A DNA stretch of 64,000 nucleotides. Source: Sva-07 sp963717385. GTDB lineage: Bacteria; Actinomycetota; Acidimicrobiia; Acidimicrobiales; Ilumatobacteraceae. The position numbers were made by a program, and so were the translations under genes. Below are positions 45,809 through 54,390 of the stretch, piece after piece (positions within the stretch are counted from its first letter, which is position 1; each line of letters starts with the position of its first letter). The notes beneath the pieces are model-generated. The model was not told the origin of the DNA. It searched no databases and saw nothing but the letters and a program-made list of their open reading frames with translations. Location: the NCBI GenBank assembly GCA_963717385.1, contig CAVQWE010000012.1:62001-126000 (forward strand). Direction: 5' to 3'.

Positions 45809-46633
45809 TCAGGAATGGATGGCGCCGACGCCGTCGCGTAGCGACGGAACGTTGCGGCCCGTTCGGCGAGCGATGATCTCAGCGCAGATCGACACCGCCG
45901 TCTCCTCGGGCGTTCGAGCACCGATGTCGAGCCCGATCGGCGACATCAGGCGGCCGAGTTGCTCGTTGGTGACACCGGCAGCGAGCAGTCGTTCGGTACG
46001 ACGTTCGTGCGTGGAGCGGCTCCCCATCACACCGATGTAGCCGACGCTGGAGGCAAGCGCACCGATGACCGCCGGGACATCGAACTTGGGGTCGTGGGTG
46101 AGGATGCACACCACGTCACGAGGTCCGAGTTCGTCGCCGTGCGATTCGAACACCGGGGTCGGCCAGGTCACTTTCACCTCGTCGGCCATCGGAAAGCGCC
46201 GCTTGGTGGCAAACACCTCGCGGGCGTCGCACACGGTGACCCGATAGCCCAGCACCTTGGCCACTCGGGCGAGCGCCGCAGTGAAGTCGACGGCGCCGAA
46301 GATCCACATCTGCGGTGGCGGCGCATGCGACTCGACGAAGATCCGCACCGTTGGTTGATCGACGAGGTCTTCGGGTGTGGTCTGGCCCTCGGGGCCGTAA
46401 TTGCGGACGCCGGATCGTGCTGCTTCCAGCTCAGCCAGCGCATCGCGGGTGACCACACGGTCGAGGTCGGGGTGGCCGAGCGAACCGGTTGGCGGTTCTC
46501 CCGGCTCGACGAGCAATTTGGCCCCGACATTGGGGCCGTCGATCACCGTGGCGAGCGCAACCGGAGTTGTCGCACGCAACGCGGCCGCATAGCGATCGAA
46601 CAGCGAGGCGTCGGCGGGCATGGGCGCAGTCAC
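45809..46633 (-). CDS. XdhC/CoxF family maturation protein (with Rossmann domain)
   Basis: XdhC proteins bind molybdenum cofactor and help its sulfuration and insertion into xanthine/CO dehydrogenases. The 274-residue protein has an XdhC N-terminal-like part (PVALATVIDGPNVGAKLLVE) and the C-terminal Rossmann part: QMWIFGAVDFTAALARVAKV, RVTVCDAREVFA, DVVCILTHDPKFDVP, YIGVMGSRSTHERRTERL and ISPIGLDIGARTPEETAVSI-like ending. GTG 46633 overlaps the upstream stop by four bases (GTGA); ATG 46621 is an alternative. Confidence 0.88.
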   Translation of the reverse strand: MTAPMPADASLFDRYAAALRATTPVALATVIDGPNVGAKLLVEPGEPPTGSLGHPDLDRVVTRDALAELEAARSGVRNYGPEGQTTPEDLVDQPTVRIFVESHAPPPQMWIFGAVDFTAALARVAKVLGYRVTVCDAREVFATKRRFPMADEVKVTWPTPVFESHGDELGPRDVVCILTHDPKFDVPAVIGALASSVGYIGVMGSRSTHERRTERLLAAGVTNEQLGRLMSPIGLDIGARTPEETAVSICAEIIARRTGRNVPSLRDGVGAIHS

Positions 46634-46947
46634 CAGTCGAGTTCCTCGATGAAGAGATGGATCGTGCCACCGCACGTGAGTCCGACGGCGAACGCCTCGT
46701 CGTCGGAGTATCCGAACGTGATCACTCCCGGTTCGCGCTCGCCGGCGATGATCGACAGCGCTTCGGCGACGACGGCACCTTCGACGCATCCGCCGCTGAC
46801 GCTGCCGGCGACTTCACCGTCGTCGGTCACGGCCATCGCAGCGCCCGGGTCGCGGGGGCCCGACCCTTCGATGTCGACGACGCGAGCGACGGCGATTCGG
46901 TGGCCGGCTCGTCGCCAGCGGTCGATGTCATCGAGCAGGTCGTGCAT
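46630..46947 (-). CDS. XdhC/CoxI N-terminal domain protein (stand-alone)
   Basis: The 105-residue protein consists only of the XdhC/CoxI N-terminal domain: RIAVARVVDIEGSGPRDPGA, VSGGCVEGAVVAEAL and GLTCGGTIHLFIEEL. The GSGPR, SGGCVE and CGG motifs are the conserved cofactor-handling residues. It is coupled to the longer XdhC gene by a GTGA overlap, so the two probably form one maturation factor. Confidence 0.85.
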   Translation of the reverse strand: MHDLLDDIDRWRRAGHRIAVARVVDIEGSGPRDPGAAMAVTDDGEVAGSVSGGCVEGAVVAEALSIIAGEREPGVITFGYSDDEAFAVGLTCGGTIHLFIEELDW

Positions 46948-46961
46948 GTCGCTCCTTCAGA

Positions 46962-48077
46962 TCAGCCGTCGGCGATCACTCGGGTCAGTTCCTCCATGGC
47001 TGCCACAGAATGGCCTTCCACGAAGTGGTCAACATAGGGCAGTGCTGCGGCCATTCCCCTGGCGAGTGGCGCATAGCCGGGGGTGACCTTCAGCGGGTTG
47101 ACCCAGATGAGGCGATGGGTGACCCGCTGGAGTCGTTCCATCTCGGCACCCAATTCGTCGGGATCGCCACGGTCCCACCCGTCGGAGAGGATGACCACGA
47201 TCGAGTTTCGCGCCAGACCTCGAACTCCCCACTCGTCGTTGAACTGGCGCAGGCCGCTGCCGAGTCGTGTGCCGCCGCTCCAGTCGGTGACCCGATCGCC
47301 GGCGGCACGCAGGGCGATGTCGGGGTCGCGGCTGGTCAGCTCGCGGGTGATCCGGGTGAGGCGCGTGCCCAATGCGAACGCCTCGACCTTCTGCCGTCCA
47401 GCGACAGCGGCGTGAACGAAGCGCAGCAGTGCGCGTGCGTACGGTTCCATCGATCCGCTGACATCGAGGAGCAGGACCAGCCGGCGCAGCCGCGGAGTGG
47501 GCGCGAGGTGGTGGCGTTCGATGGGCTCGCCGCCGGCACGAATCGCAGCGCGCACCGTGCGGCGGATGTCGGGTGTGGAGGTGCGGCGTGAGGTCGGACC
47601 GCGGCGCAGCGACGCACGCGGTGCACCAACGAGGCGAAGGTGGGTCATCAGCTCTTGGGCGTGGGCGAGTTCGTCGGGGGAGTAGTCGGCGAAATCCTTG
47701 TGCCGGAGGATCTCGGTGGCCGAGAAGCGCAGCTCGATCACGTCGTCGTCGCTGGTTTCGGCGTCGTCGTCGCCGTTCGCGGAATCGTCGTCGTCGGAGT
47801 CGACGGCGATCGTGACCGTGATCTCGTCGGCGGGTTCGTCGACCCCAGTCGACCGCCGACCTTCGAAGAACACCGCGAACGCCCGGTCGTAGAGCGCGAT
47901 GTCTTCCACTCGGCGCACCAGTGTCGAGCGTCCCACCCAGTACGTGGTGTCTCTGTCGTCGAGCCCGGTGGCACAGAGTGCAGCCGCGAAGGTGTGCGTG
48001 CAGCTGGTCGGCACGCTGAGGCCGAGGCCGCGCAGGACCTGAGTGAACGCAACGGCGATGTCGGCTGGCGAGGTCAC
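46962..48077 (-). CDS. coxE: CoxE-like VWA domain protein
   Basis: The 371-residue protein has an N-terminal helical region (VLRGLGLSVPTSCTHTF, VEDIALYDRAFAVFFEG), an acidic insert (DSDDDDSANGDDDAETSDDD), and a C-terminal von Willebrand A domain with MIDAS motif LVLLLDVSGSMEPYA and later LSDGWDRGD. CoxE works with the CoxD ATPase in installing the copper-sulfur ligand of CO dehydrogenase in characterised systems. It starts ten bases after the CoxD stop. Confidence 0.9.
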   Translation of the reverse strand: MTSPADIAVAFTQVLRGLGLSVPTSCTHTFAAALCATGLDDRDTTYWVGRSTLVRRVEDIALYDRAFAVFFEGRRSTGVDEPADEITVTIAVDSDDDDSANGDDDAETSDDDVIELRFSATEILRHKDFADYSPDELAHAQELMTHLRLVGAPRASLRRGPTSRRTSTPDIRRTVRAAIRAGGEPIERHHLAPTPRLRRLVLLLDVSGSMEPYARALLRFVHAAVAGRQKVEAFALGTRLTRITRELTSRDPDIALRAAGDRVTDWSGGTRLGSGLRQFNDEWGVRGLARNSIVVILSDGWDRGDPDELGAEMERLQRVTHRLIWVNPLKVTPGYAPLARGMAAALPYVDHFVEGHSVAAMEELTRVIADG

Positions 48078-48087
48078 GCGTCGGTGG

Positions 48088-49029
48088 TCACGTGTCGGCG
48101 ATGGTCAGCTGGCCTGGTACCTCGCGGTGCGCTCGACCCGCAGCGATCGCCTGCTCGACGAGGTCGCCCATGCCGTGCTGCTCGACCCGCTGGTTGTCCT
48201 CGCGGTACTTGACGACCGTTCCCAAGGTGTTCGCCACCATCTGTTCGGTCAACTCGGTTGCGCCGAGTCGCCCCAGCGCGGTTGCCCAGTCGATGGTTTC
48301 GGCGACGCCGGGCGGCTTGTAGAGCGACATGGTGCGCAACGTCTCGACGGCCCCGGCCACCTGGCGTGCGAGTTCGGCTTCGATGCCGGGCACACGAAGC
48401 TTGACGATCGCGACCTCGCGGTCGAAACCCGGGTGCTCGACCCAGTGATACAGGCAGCGTCGCTTCAGCGCATCGTGGACGTCGCGGGTGCGGTTCGACG
48501 TGAGGATCACCAAGGGTGGCTGCTCGGCACGGAACACGCCGACCTCGGGGATCGTGATCTGGAAGTCGGACAGGATCTCGAGGAGGTAGGCCTCGAACTC
48601 GTCGTCGGCACGATCGATCTCGTCGATCAGCAGGATCGGAGGCGGGCCGTCGACTGGCTCGATTGCTCGCAGCAGCGCCCGCTTGATCAGGAACCGTTCG
48701 CCGTACAGCTCGCTCTCGAGCTCGTCGGCCGTGCGTGTCGCGGACTCGCCTGTTGCTTCGGTGGCGCGAAGGTGCAGCAGTTGGCGGGCGTAGTCCCAGT
48801 CGTACACCGCTTGTGACACGTCGATGCCTTCGTAGCACTGCAGTCGGATCAGCTGCCCCCCGGTGGCAGCCGCCAGGGTCTTGGCGAGTTCGGTCTTGCC
48901 GACACCGGCTTCGCCCTCGAGCAGCAATGGGCGTTGCAACGTCATCGCCAGGAACACCGCGGTCGAGATCCCCTCATCGGGCAGGTAACCGTGGCGTGAG
49001 AGCGCCCCGGCGACGGTGTCGGGAGTCAT
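48088..49029 (-). CDS. coxD: CoxD-like MoxR-type AAA+ ATPase
   Basis: The 313-residue ATPase has Walker A LEGEAGVGKTELAK (residues 37-50), QLIRLQCYEGIDVSQAVYDW, Walker B ILLIDEIDRADDEFEAYL, sensor 1 LVILTSNRTRDVHDALKRRC and FDREVAIVKLRVPG. The CYEGIDVSQAVYDWDY block is typical of the CoxD branch. With CoxE it forms a chaperone pair for the molybdenum hydroxylase active site. Divergent from glgX, with starts 46 bases apart. Confidence 0.92.
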   Translation of the reverse strand: MTPDTVAGALSRHGYLPDEGISTAVFLAMTLQRPLLLEGEAGVGKTELAKTLAAATGGQLIRLQCYEGIDVSQAVYDWDYARQLLHLRATEATGESATRTADELESELYGERFLIKRALLRAIEPVDGPPPILLIDEIDRADDEFEAYLLEILSDFQITIPEVGVFRAEQPPLVILTSNRTRDVHDALKRRCLYHWVEHPGFDREVAIVKLRVPGIEAELARQVAGAVETLRTMSLYKPPGVAETIDWATALGRLGATELTEQMVANTLGTVVKYREDNQRVEQHGMGDLVEQAIAAGRAHREVPGQLTIADT

Positions 49030-49075
49030 TGCGACGACGCTACCGGAGGGGCTCGTGTGACATCCGCTCCGTCCT

Positions 49076-50900
49076 GTGGGACCGGTTCTGCGGCATCATG
49101 TGCAGGTGGATGGTGAGGTGGGCGCAAGCGGTGCATTCGACATCGCCATTCACAGCTCGGGTCGTCGATCGGTCCAGGTGCGAATCGACGGTGGTCCTCG
49201 CATTGCACTCGAGCGCGAGCTGCGAACGGGTGACTGGGTCGGTGCAGGTGCCAGTTGGTGCTCGCTACGTCGTCGCAGTCGACGCCGACCGGCTCGCGCT
49301 CGATCCTCGAGCGACCGAGGTGTGGTTCCCGCCTGGTCACTCGCGTGCGTCCAACGAGCGTGGCAGCCATCTCGACCCGGCGACGTTTCCGCGAGCGGTG
49401 GCGGCCCCCTGGCCTGCTGCTCGCCCCCAGCGCCACACCACGCGGCCGCTCGTGGTGTACGAGGCGCACGTTCGGGGTCTCACCAAGGCACGCAGCCGGC
49501 CCGACGCGGGCACCTTCCGTGCTGCGACGGCGGAGTTGGCGAGGCTCGCGGATCTCGGTGTCTCGGTGCTCGAACTCCTCCCGGTGCATCAATTCGATCC
49601 CGACGAGGGCAACTACTGGGGGTACATGCCGCTGGTGTTCGGAGCCGTGCACCGTCAGTACGCGGCGGGGGATCATCCCGCCGAGGAGCTGGCCGACCTG
49701 GTGTCGGCCGCGCACGACCACGACATCGAGGTGTGGATCGACGTCGTGGTCAACCACACGACCGAAGCCGATCCTGCCGGACCCGACTACACCTTGCGGA
49801 TTCTCGATGAGCGTGAGTACTACGTGGTTCGGCCCGATGGGAGTTACCTCGACGACGCCGGCACCGGCAACGTGGTCGATGCCCACTCGCCCCAGTCTCG
49901 TCGGCTCATCATGGAGGCACTCGACCGATTCGCCGATCTCGGTGTCGACGGGTTCCGGTTCGACCTGGCCGCCGTGTTGGCGCGCGATCCGGACTTCGTT
50001 CGGGCGATCGGCGACTGGGGCGAACGCCGCGGTGTGCGACTGATCGCCGAACCGTGGGACATGGCGCGCTATCTGCTCGGCCCCGACTTTCCCGATCAAC
50101 GCTGGATGCAGTGGAACGGCGAGTTCCGCGACGACGTGCGCGGATTCCTGCGCGGCGAGCCGGGGATGGTGCCGATGATGGTGCAGCGGCTCGCCGGCAG
50201 CCCCGACCTGTTCACCTCGCCGATGTGCTCGCTGAACTTTCTGACCGCACACGACGGGTTCACCATGTACGACCTGGTCGCCTACGACCATCGTCGCAAC
50301 GACGCGAACGGCTGGGACAACACCGACGGTCACCACCACAACCGTTCATGGAACTGCGGTTGGGAGGGCGACGTCGATGTGCCCGCCGAGGTGATGGTGC
50401 TCCGGCGTCGACAGTTGCGCAACGCGATGTGTTTGCTGCTGCTCAGCCACGGTGTGCCGATGTTCGTTGCCGGCGACGAGGTGGCGCGAACCCAGCACGG
50501 CAACAACAACGCCTACAACCAGGACAACGCGACGTCGTGGTTCGACTGGGACCGTGCCGAGCAGTGGGCCGACCACGAACGTTTCGTTCGCGAACTGATC
50601 GCGGTTCGGGCAGCACACCCGGTGCTGTGGGATCCCGATCGGTGGGGGAGTCGCCTGATGATGTTCGGCGCGAATGGCGAGCCTGATCTCGGCCACGAGT
50701 CGCGATCGATCGCCTGGGCGGTCGACGGCCTCTACGTGATGGCGAACATGTGGTGGGAGCCGGTCGAGTTCACGGTGCAGGTGGGGGGCGACTGGCGTCT
50801 CGCCGTCGACACCAGCATCGAGGTGGGCCGGCCCGCCGATTCTCCGGCGGGTCCGACGGTCACCGTGGGCCCGCGGTCGATCGTGGTGCTCACCCGCTGA
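49076..50900 (+). CDS. glgX: Glycogen debranching enzyme GlgX-like, GH13 (frameshifted)
   Basis: Hydrolyses alpha-1,6 branches of glycogen. The N-terminal CBM48-like part from GTG 49076 (SGAFDIAIHSSGRRSVQVRI) and the rest are in different frames, with a one-base break near 49240. The catalytic domain has VYEAHVRGLTK, LLPVHQFDPDEGNYWGYMP, VVNHTTE, the nucleophile in GVDGFRFDLAA, acid/base in LIAEPWDMA, LTAHDGFTMYDLVAY, and NNNAYNQDNATSWFDW. The total of about 608 residues is short of classical GlgX (650-750). It ends in a beta domain with SIVVLTR. No other glycogen genes are in the window. Confidence 0.85.
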
Positions 50901-50908
50901 TGTCAGCC

Positions 50909-50925
50909 TTGGTGTCAGACACCAA
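50909..50925. repeat. 17-bp perfect palindrome with GTCAGAC core between convergent genes
   Basis: TTGGTGTC (50909-50916), A, GACACCAA (50918-50925) form a perfect palindrome in the 33-base gap between the glgX stop and the stop of the convergent flavoprotein gene. It shares GACACCAA with the element at 25948 and GTGTCAGACAC with that at 22694. Confidence 0.75.
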
Positions 50926-50933
50926 TCGTCACA

Positions 50934-52373
50934 TCACGAGTCGAAGCCGAGGCCCATCCGATCGAGGGTGCGCAGCCAGGCGTTGCGTTTGCCGGTGGTG
51001 TCTTCGCGGTCGAGCGACCAGCGCGTGGCCTGGATGCCGATGAACCGGAACGGCTCGGGCGGAAACGGCAACGGCTTGTCCTGCACGAAGTCGGTCTTGG
51101 TGGCGATCGACTTGCGGCCGGCCAACAGGTCGAGCATGGTCGATGCAGCGAACCGTGTGGCAGCCACACCGAGGCCGGTGTAGCCAACGGCGTAGGCCAC
51201 CCGATTCGACATCGCCGAGCCGAAGAACACCGAGAAACGCGTACTGGTGTCGATCGCTCCACCCCAGGTGTGGGTGAACCTGATGTCGTCGAGTTGCGGG
51301 AACGTCTCGAAGAAGTGGGCAGAGAGTTTCGCCCAGGTCTCGGGTCGGCTCTCCTGCTCGGCCGACACCTTCGAGTTCCAGAAATAGATGGCGTCGTAGC
51401 CGCCCCACAGGATCCGATTGTCGGACGTGAGCCGGTAGTAGTGGAACTGATTGGTGATGTCGGAGAGCCCTTGGCGGCCCGACCAACCGATGCGTGCGAG
51501 TTGCTCGGCTGACAGCGGCTCGGTCACCAGGCAGTAGTCGTACACCGGCACCATGTACTGGCTGATTCGCTTGAGCAACGGCTTGTCGGCGTTGGTGCCG
51601 AGCACGGCATTCGCACAGCGGATCGTGCCGAGCGGTGTGACGACAGCGACGCCCCGCCCGTCCTTGTCGACCGAGGTGGCCTTGGTGTGCTCGTAAATTC
51701 GCACGCCGAGCTCTTCGGCGACGCGTTTGAGCTCCCAGGCCAGCTTCGCCGGGTCGACCAACGCTGCTCGGCCCATTCGGAACAACCCGCCGGTGTACGT
51801 GGGCGAATTGACCTGGGAGCGCATGGCGTCCTGGTCGAGCCACTGCACCTGTTGGCCCATCGAGCGCAGCACGTCGTGTTCCTCGCGCAGTTCGTCGAGA
51901 TACGACGGCGGATGGTGGACGTGCGCAACGTCGATGACCCCATTGCGCTCGTAGTCGCAGTGGATCGAGTAGCGCTCGATCGTCGCCTCGATGTCGTTGA
52001 GGTTGCGCAAACCGAGTTCTTCGAGCGTGTCGATCTCGTCGGCGTGGCGATCCAAACCGTTGCCCACACCGTGGGTGAGCGATGCCTCCATGAATCCGCC
52101 GTTGCGGCCGCTGGCGGCACCGCCGACCTCACCCTTGTCGATCAGGACGACGTCGCGCGACGGGTCGCGTTCCTTCGCGATGATCGCCGTCCAGAGCCCG
52201 GTGTAGCCGCCGCCGACGATGCACAGATCGCAGTGCTCGTCGCGTACCAGCGTCGGGTTCGACTCGGGGATGTCGGCGCTCTCGAGCCAGAACGGATACG
52301 GCTCCGCGTCGGCGATTGCATCGAGTGCTCGTTGGTCGTACGGGGCGTCGCCGTTGCCGGATTGGTCGCTCAT
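50934..52373 (-). CDS. FAD-dependent oxidoreductase (DAO family, gamma-glutamylputrescine oxidase-like)
   Basis: The 479-residue flavoprotein begins with WLESADIPESNPTLVRDEHC and the FAD loop LCIVGGGYTGLWTAIIAKE, then VVLIDKGEVGGAASGRNGGF, where the GRNGG motif is typical of PuuB-like amine/amino acid oxidases. C-terminal FAD contacts are in YAVGYTGLGVAATRFAAS. It probably oxidises a secondary or primary amine. ATG 52373 is chosen at the point where homology begins; the frame is open further upstream. Divergent from the SDR gene with about 100 bases between starts. Confidence 0.88.
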   Translation of the reverse strand: MSDQSGNGDAPYDQRALDAIADAEPYPFWLESADIPESNPTLVRDEHCDLCIVGGGYTGLWTAIIAKERDPSRDVVLIDKGEVGGAASGRNGGFMEASLTHGVGNGLDRHADEIDTLEELGLRNLNDIEATIERYSIHCDYERNGVIDVAHVHHPPSYLDELREEHDVLRSMGQQVQWLDQDAMRSQVNSPTYTGGLFRMGRAALVDPAKLAWELKRVAEELGVRIYEHTKATSVDKDGRGVAVVTPLGTIRCANAVLGTNADKPLLKRISQYMVPVYDYCLVTEPLSAEQLARIGWSGRQGLSDITNQFHYYRLTSDNRILWGGYDAIYFWNSKVSAEQESRPETWAKLSAHFFETFPQLDDIRFTHTWGGAIDTSTRFSVFFGSAMSNRVAYAVGYTGLGVAATRFAASTMLDLLAGRKSIATKTDFVQDKPLPFPPEPFRFIGIQATRWSLDREDTTGKRNAWLRTLDRMGLGFDS

Positions 52374-52479
52374 GATCTCACTGCTGGTGATCGTACTGCG
52401 CCGCAATGGGCCCGTCGATCCAGGGTGCAAGGTGCGCGTCACATCGCCCCGCGCGGGCCGGGCGGCATACGGTGGCCCC

Positions 52480-53208
52480 ATGGACCTGGGGATCAGTGGG
52501 CGTCGCGCTGCGGTGGCAGCAGCGACATCAGGGCTCGGCCTCGCGTCGGCGAAGTCGCTGGCAGCGGAGGGAGTGCACGTCGCCATCTGCGGACGCGATG
52601 CCGGACGTCTCGCCGACGCAGCAGCGGCGGTCGGCCACGGATGTGTGCCGATCGTCGCAGACGTGTCGACGCCCGACGGGGCTGCTCGATTCGTCGACGA
52701 CGCCGCCGAGGCGCTGGGTGCGATCGACATTCTCGTGCCGAACGCGGGTGGGCCGCCGCCGGGCACGTTCGCGTCGACGCCGGTCGAGTCCTACCAGGCA
52801 GCGTTGGAACTCAACCTGTTGTCAGTGGTGGCGATGTGCAAGGCCGCGGTGCCGGCGATGCAAGAGCGGCGTTGGGGTCGGGTGGTGGCGATCACGTCGT
52901 TGTCGGTCCGCCAACCAATGGCGCAGCTGATCTTGTCGAACACCGCCCGCGCAGGCGCCACGGGATTCCTCAAGACACTGGCGCTCGAGGTGTCGGGCGA
53001 CGGTGTCACCGTGAACAGCGTGCAGCCCGGCCTGCACCGAACGCCCCGCGTCACCGACCTCTACAGCGACGAGCAGCAGGCATCGATGCGGATGGGCGAC
53101 GCAACCGACTTCGGCCAGGTCGTTGCGTTCTTGTGCGGCGAGCCGGCGAAGTTCACCACCGGTGTGCAGCTCCACGTCGACGGCGGCGCGTACCTCGGCC
53201 TGCTCTGA
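52480..53208 (+). CDS. SDR family oxidoreductase lacking the YxxxK motif
   Basis: The 242-residue protein has the classical SDR fold with AVAAATSGLGLASAKSLAAE as cofactor loop, DILVPNAGGPPPG for NNAG, and VAITSLSVRQPMAQL, where Ser is present. The expected Tyr-x-x-x-Lys is replaced by LILSNTARAGATG. A subgroup of SDR proteins shares this SNxxRA form, and their activity is unknown. ATG 52480 gives the conserved MDLGISGRRA start. The cofactor loop TSGLG has Thr instead of the usual first Gly. Confidence 0.85.
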   Translation: MDLGISGRRAAVAAATSGLGLASAKSLAAEGVHVAICGRDAGRLADAAAAVGHGCVPIVADVSTPDGAARFVDDAAEALGAIDILVPNAGGPPPGTFASTPVESYQAALELNLLSVVAMCKAAVPAMQERRWGRVVAITSLSVRQPMAQLILSNTARAGATGFLKTLALEVSGDGVTVNSVQPGLHRTPRVTDLYSDEQQASMRMGDATDFGQVVAFLCGEPAKFTTGVQLHVDGGAYLGLL

Positions 53209-53215
53209 CACCCGA

Positions 53216-53318
53216 GCGATGAGCCAAGTAGGCGTGGGGGTGCGGTTCGCTCATCGCCTCGCGTCGACTGGTTCGAGAGGTGAGCGAAGCGGGCGTGGGG
53301 GTGCGGTTGGCTCATCGC
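53216..53318. repeat. Nested inverted and direct repeats between the SDR and lytic transglycosylase genes
   Basis: GGCGTGGGGGTGCGGTT occurs twice in direct orientation (53231-53247 and 53292-53308). Outer arms GCGATGAGCCAA (53216-53227) and TTGGCTCATCGC (53307-53318) are perfect reverse complements. Inner arms TTCGCTCA (53246-53253) and TGAGCGAA (53281-53288) are too. The unit is thus a duplicated module whose two copies carry swapped, mutually complementary ends. It fills the 126-base gap between convergent genes. Confidence 0.75.
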
Positions 53319-53334
53319 CTTGGGCGGAAGCGGG

Positions 53335-54390
53335 TCAGGCAGCGTCGTGCGGGTTCGCGGCGAGGTAGGTGGCGGCATCGATCGGTTCGACCTCGGCGTA
53401 GCCGACCGGGAGACGAACGGTGCCGGCAGAGGTGCCGAAGAACACCTGGAAGCCGTGGTAGCCGGCGTACAGCTCGGGCTGATCGCGCAGGCTCTCGGCG
53501 TATGCCGTGACCACAGCGACGTAGCCGTCGTTCGGGTTGTACTGGTACACCGCAGCGGCCATGTCGTCGGGGCCGCCGCTCTGGGCCAGGTAGGTGGCCG
53601 CACCGATGATGGCGTCGCGGGTGTCGAGAGGATCGCCGCTGCAGCACACCGCCCAGGTCGTCGGCAAGAACTGCATCGGCCCGACCGCACCGGCCGACGA
53701 CACGCCTTGGATGCGCCCCATGCGGGTCTCTTGGAGGTGTATTGCGGCGAGCCAATACCAGGCGATGCCGGTGAGCTCTTCGGCTTCGGCGTAGTGCGCG
53801 AGCAGGGTGTCGACCGGCTCGGGCTCGACGATCGCCCACGCCGGCAGCTGGTCGGGCGCGGGCTGCGGGGGGCGTGACGCACTGCGCTGCTGCAGGAACT
53901 GGCGTGCACCGACGATGCCGCCAACGGCAGGGCGTGCCTCGGAATCGACTGCTGCGAGCACGGCGTCGTCGAGATCGGGGCGAGCGGCGAGTTGCCGCAG
54001 CGCCAACTGGTAGTCGACACCGGCGCGTGCTCGGCTGAGCGGATCAGCCACCGGGTCGACCATCGTGCGATGGCTCGACGGAGAGTTCGGTCGCGAAACC
54101 GACGGCGTCGAGACCCGCAACCACTTGCGGATCGAGGCGCGCCGGCACCGATGCATCGTCGACTGGAGGCACGGGTGTCGCCACGACGGTCGGCAAGGTC
54201 GTCGCCCGGGTGTCGATGGGGTCATCGTTGGTCGGCGAGGCGCTCTCGGCGGTGACGGCGGAGCCCGCCGTGGTGGTGGGTGATGGCGCTTCGGATGTCG
54301 GGCGATGTCGGCCGTCTCGGAGCTGCACGCTGCGACGGTGGCGCCGACGAGCAGCCAGGCAGCCACAGCGGCCGCGGCGGTCGAACGCAT
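53335..54390 (-). CDS. Lytic murein transglycosylase lipoprotein (frameshifted)
   Basis: The N-terminus MRSTAAAAVAAWLLVGATVA with AACSS is a signal peptide with lipobox. A Thr/Pro-rich linker and PQVVAGLDAVGFATEL lie in another frame (breaks near 54270 and 54065). The C-terminal domain is an SLT fold: WYWLAAIHLQETRMGRIQG with the catalytic Glu, SSAGAVGPMQFLPTTW, DPLDTRDAIIGAATYLAQSG and VYQYNPNDGYVAVV. It cleaves peptidoglycan glycan strands to anhydro products. ATG 54390 overlaps the stop of the glycosyltransferase gene (TGATG). Confidence 0.85.
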   Translation of the reverse strand: MRSTAAAAVAAWLLVGATVAACSSETADIARHPKRHHPPPRRAPPSPPRAPRRPTMTPSTPGRRPCRPSWRHPCLQSTMHRCRRASIRKWLRVSTPSVSRPNSPSSHRTMVDPVADPLSRARAGVDYQLALRQLAARPDLDDAVLAAVDSEARPAVGGIVGARQFLQQRSASRPPQPAPDQLPAWAIVEPEPVDTLLAHYAEAEELTGIAWYWLAAIHLQETRMGRIQGVSSAGAVGPMQFLPTTWAVCCSGDPLDTRDAIIGAATYLAQSGGPDDMAAAVYQYNPNDGYVAVVTAYAESLRDQPELYAGYHGFQVFFGTSAGTVRLPVGYAEVEPIDAATYLAANPHDAA

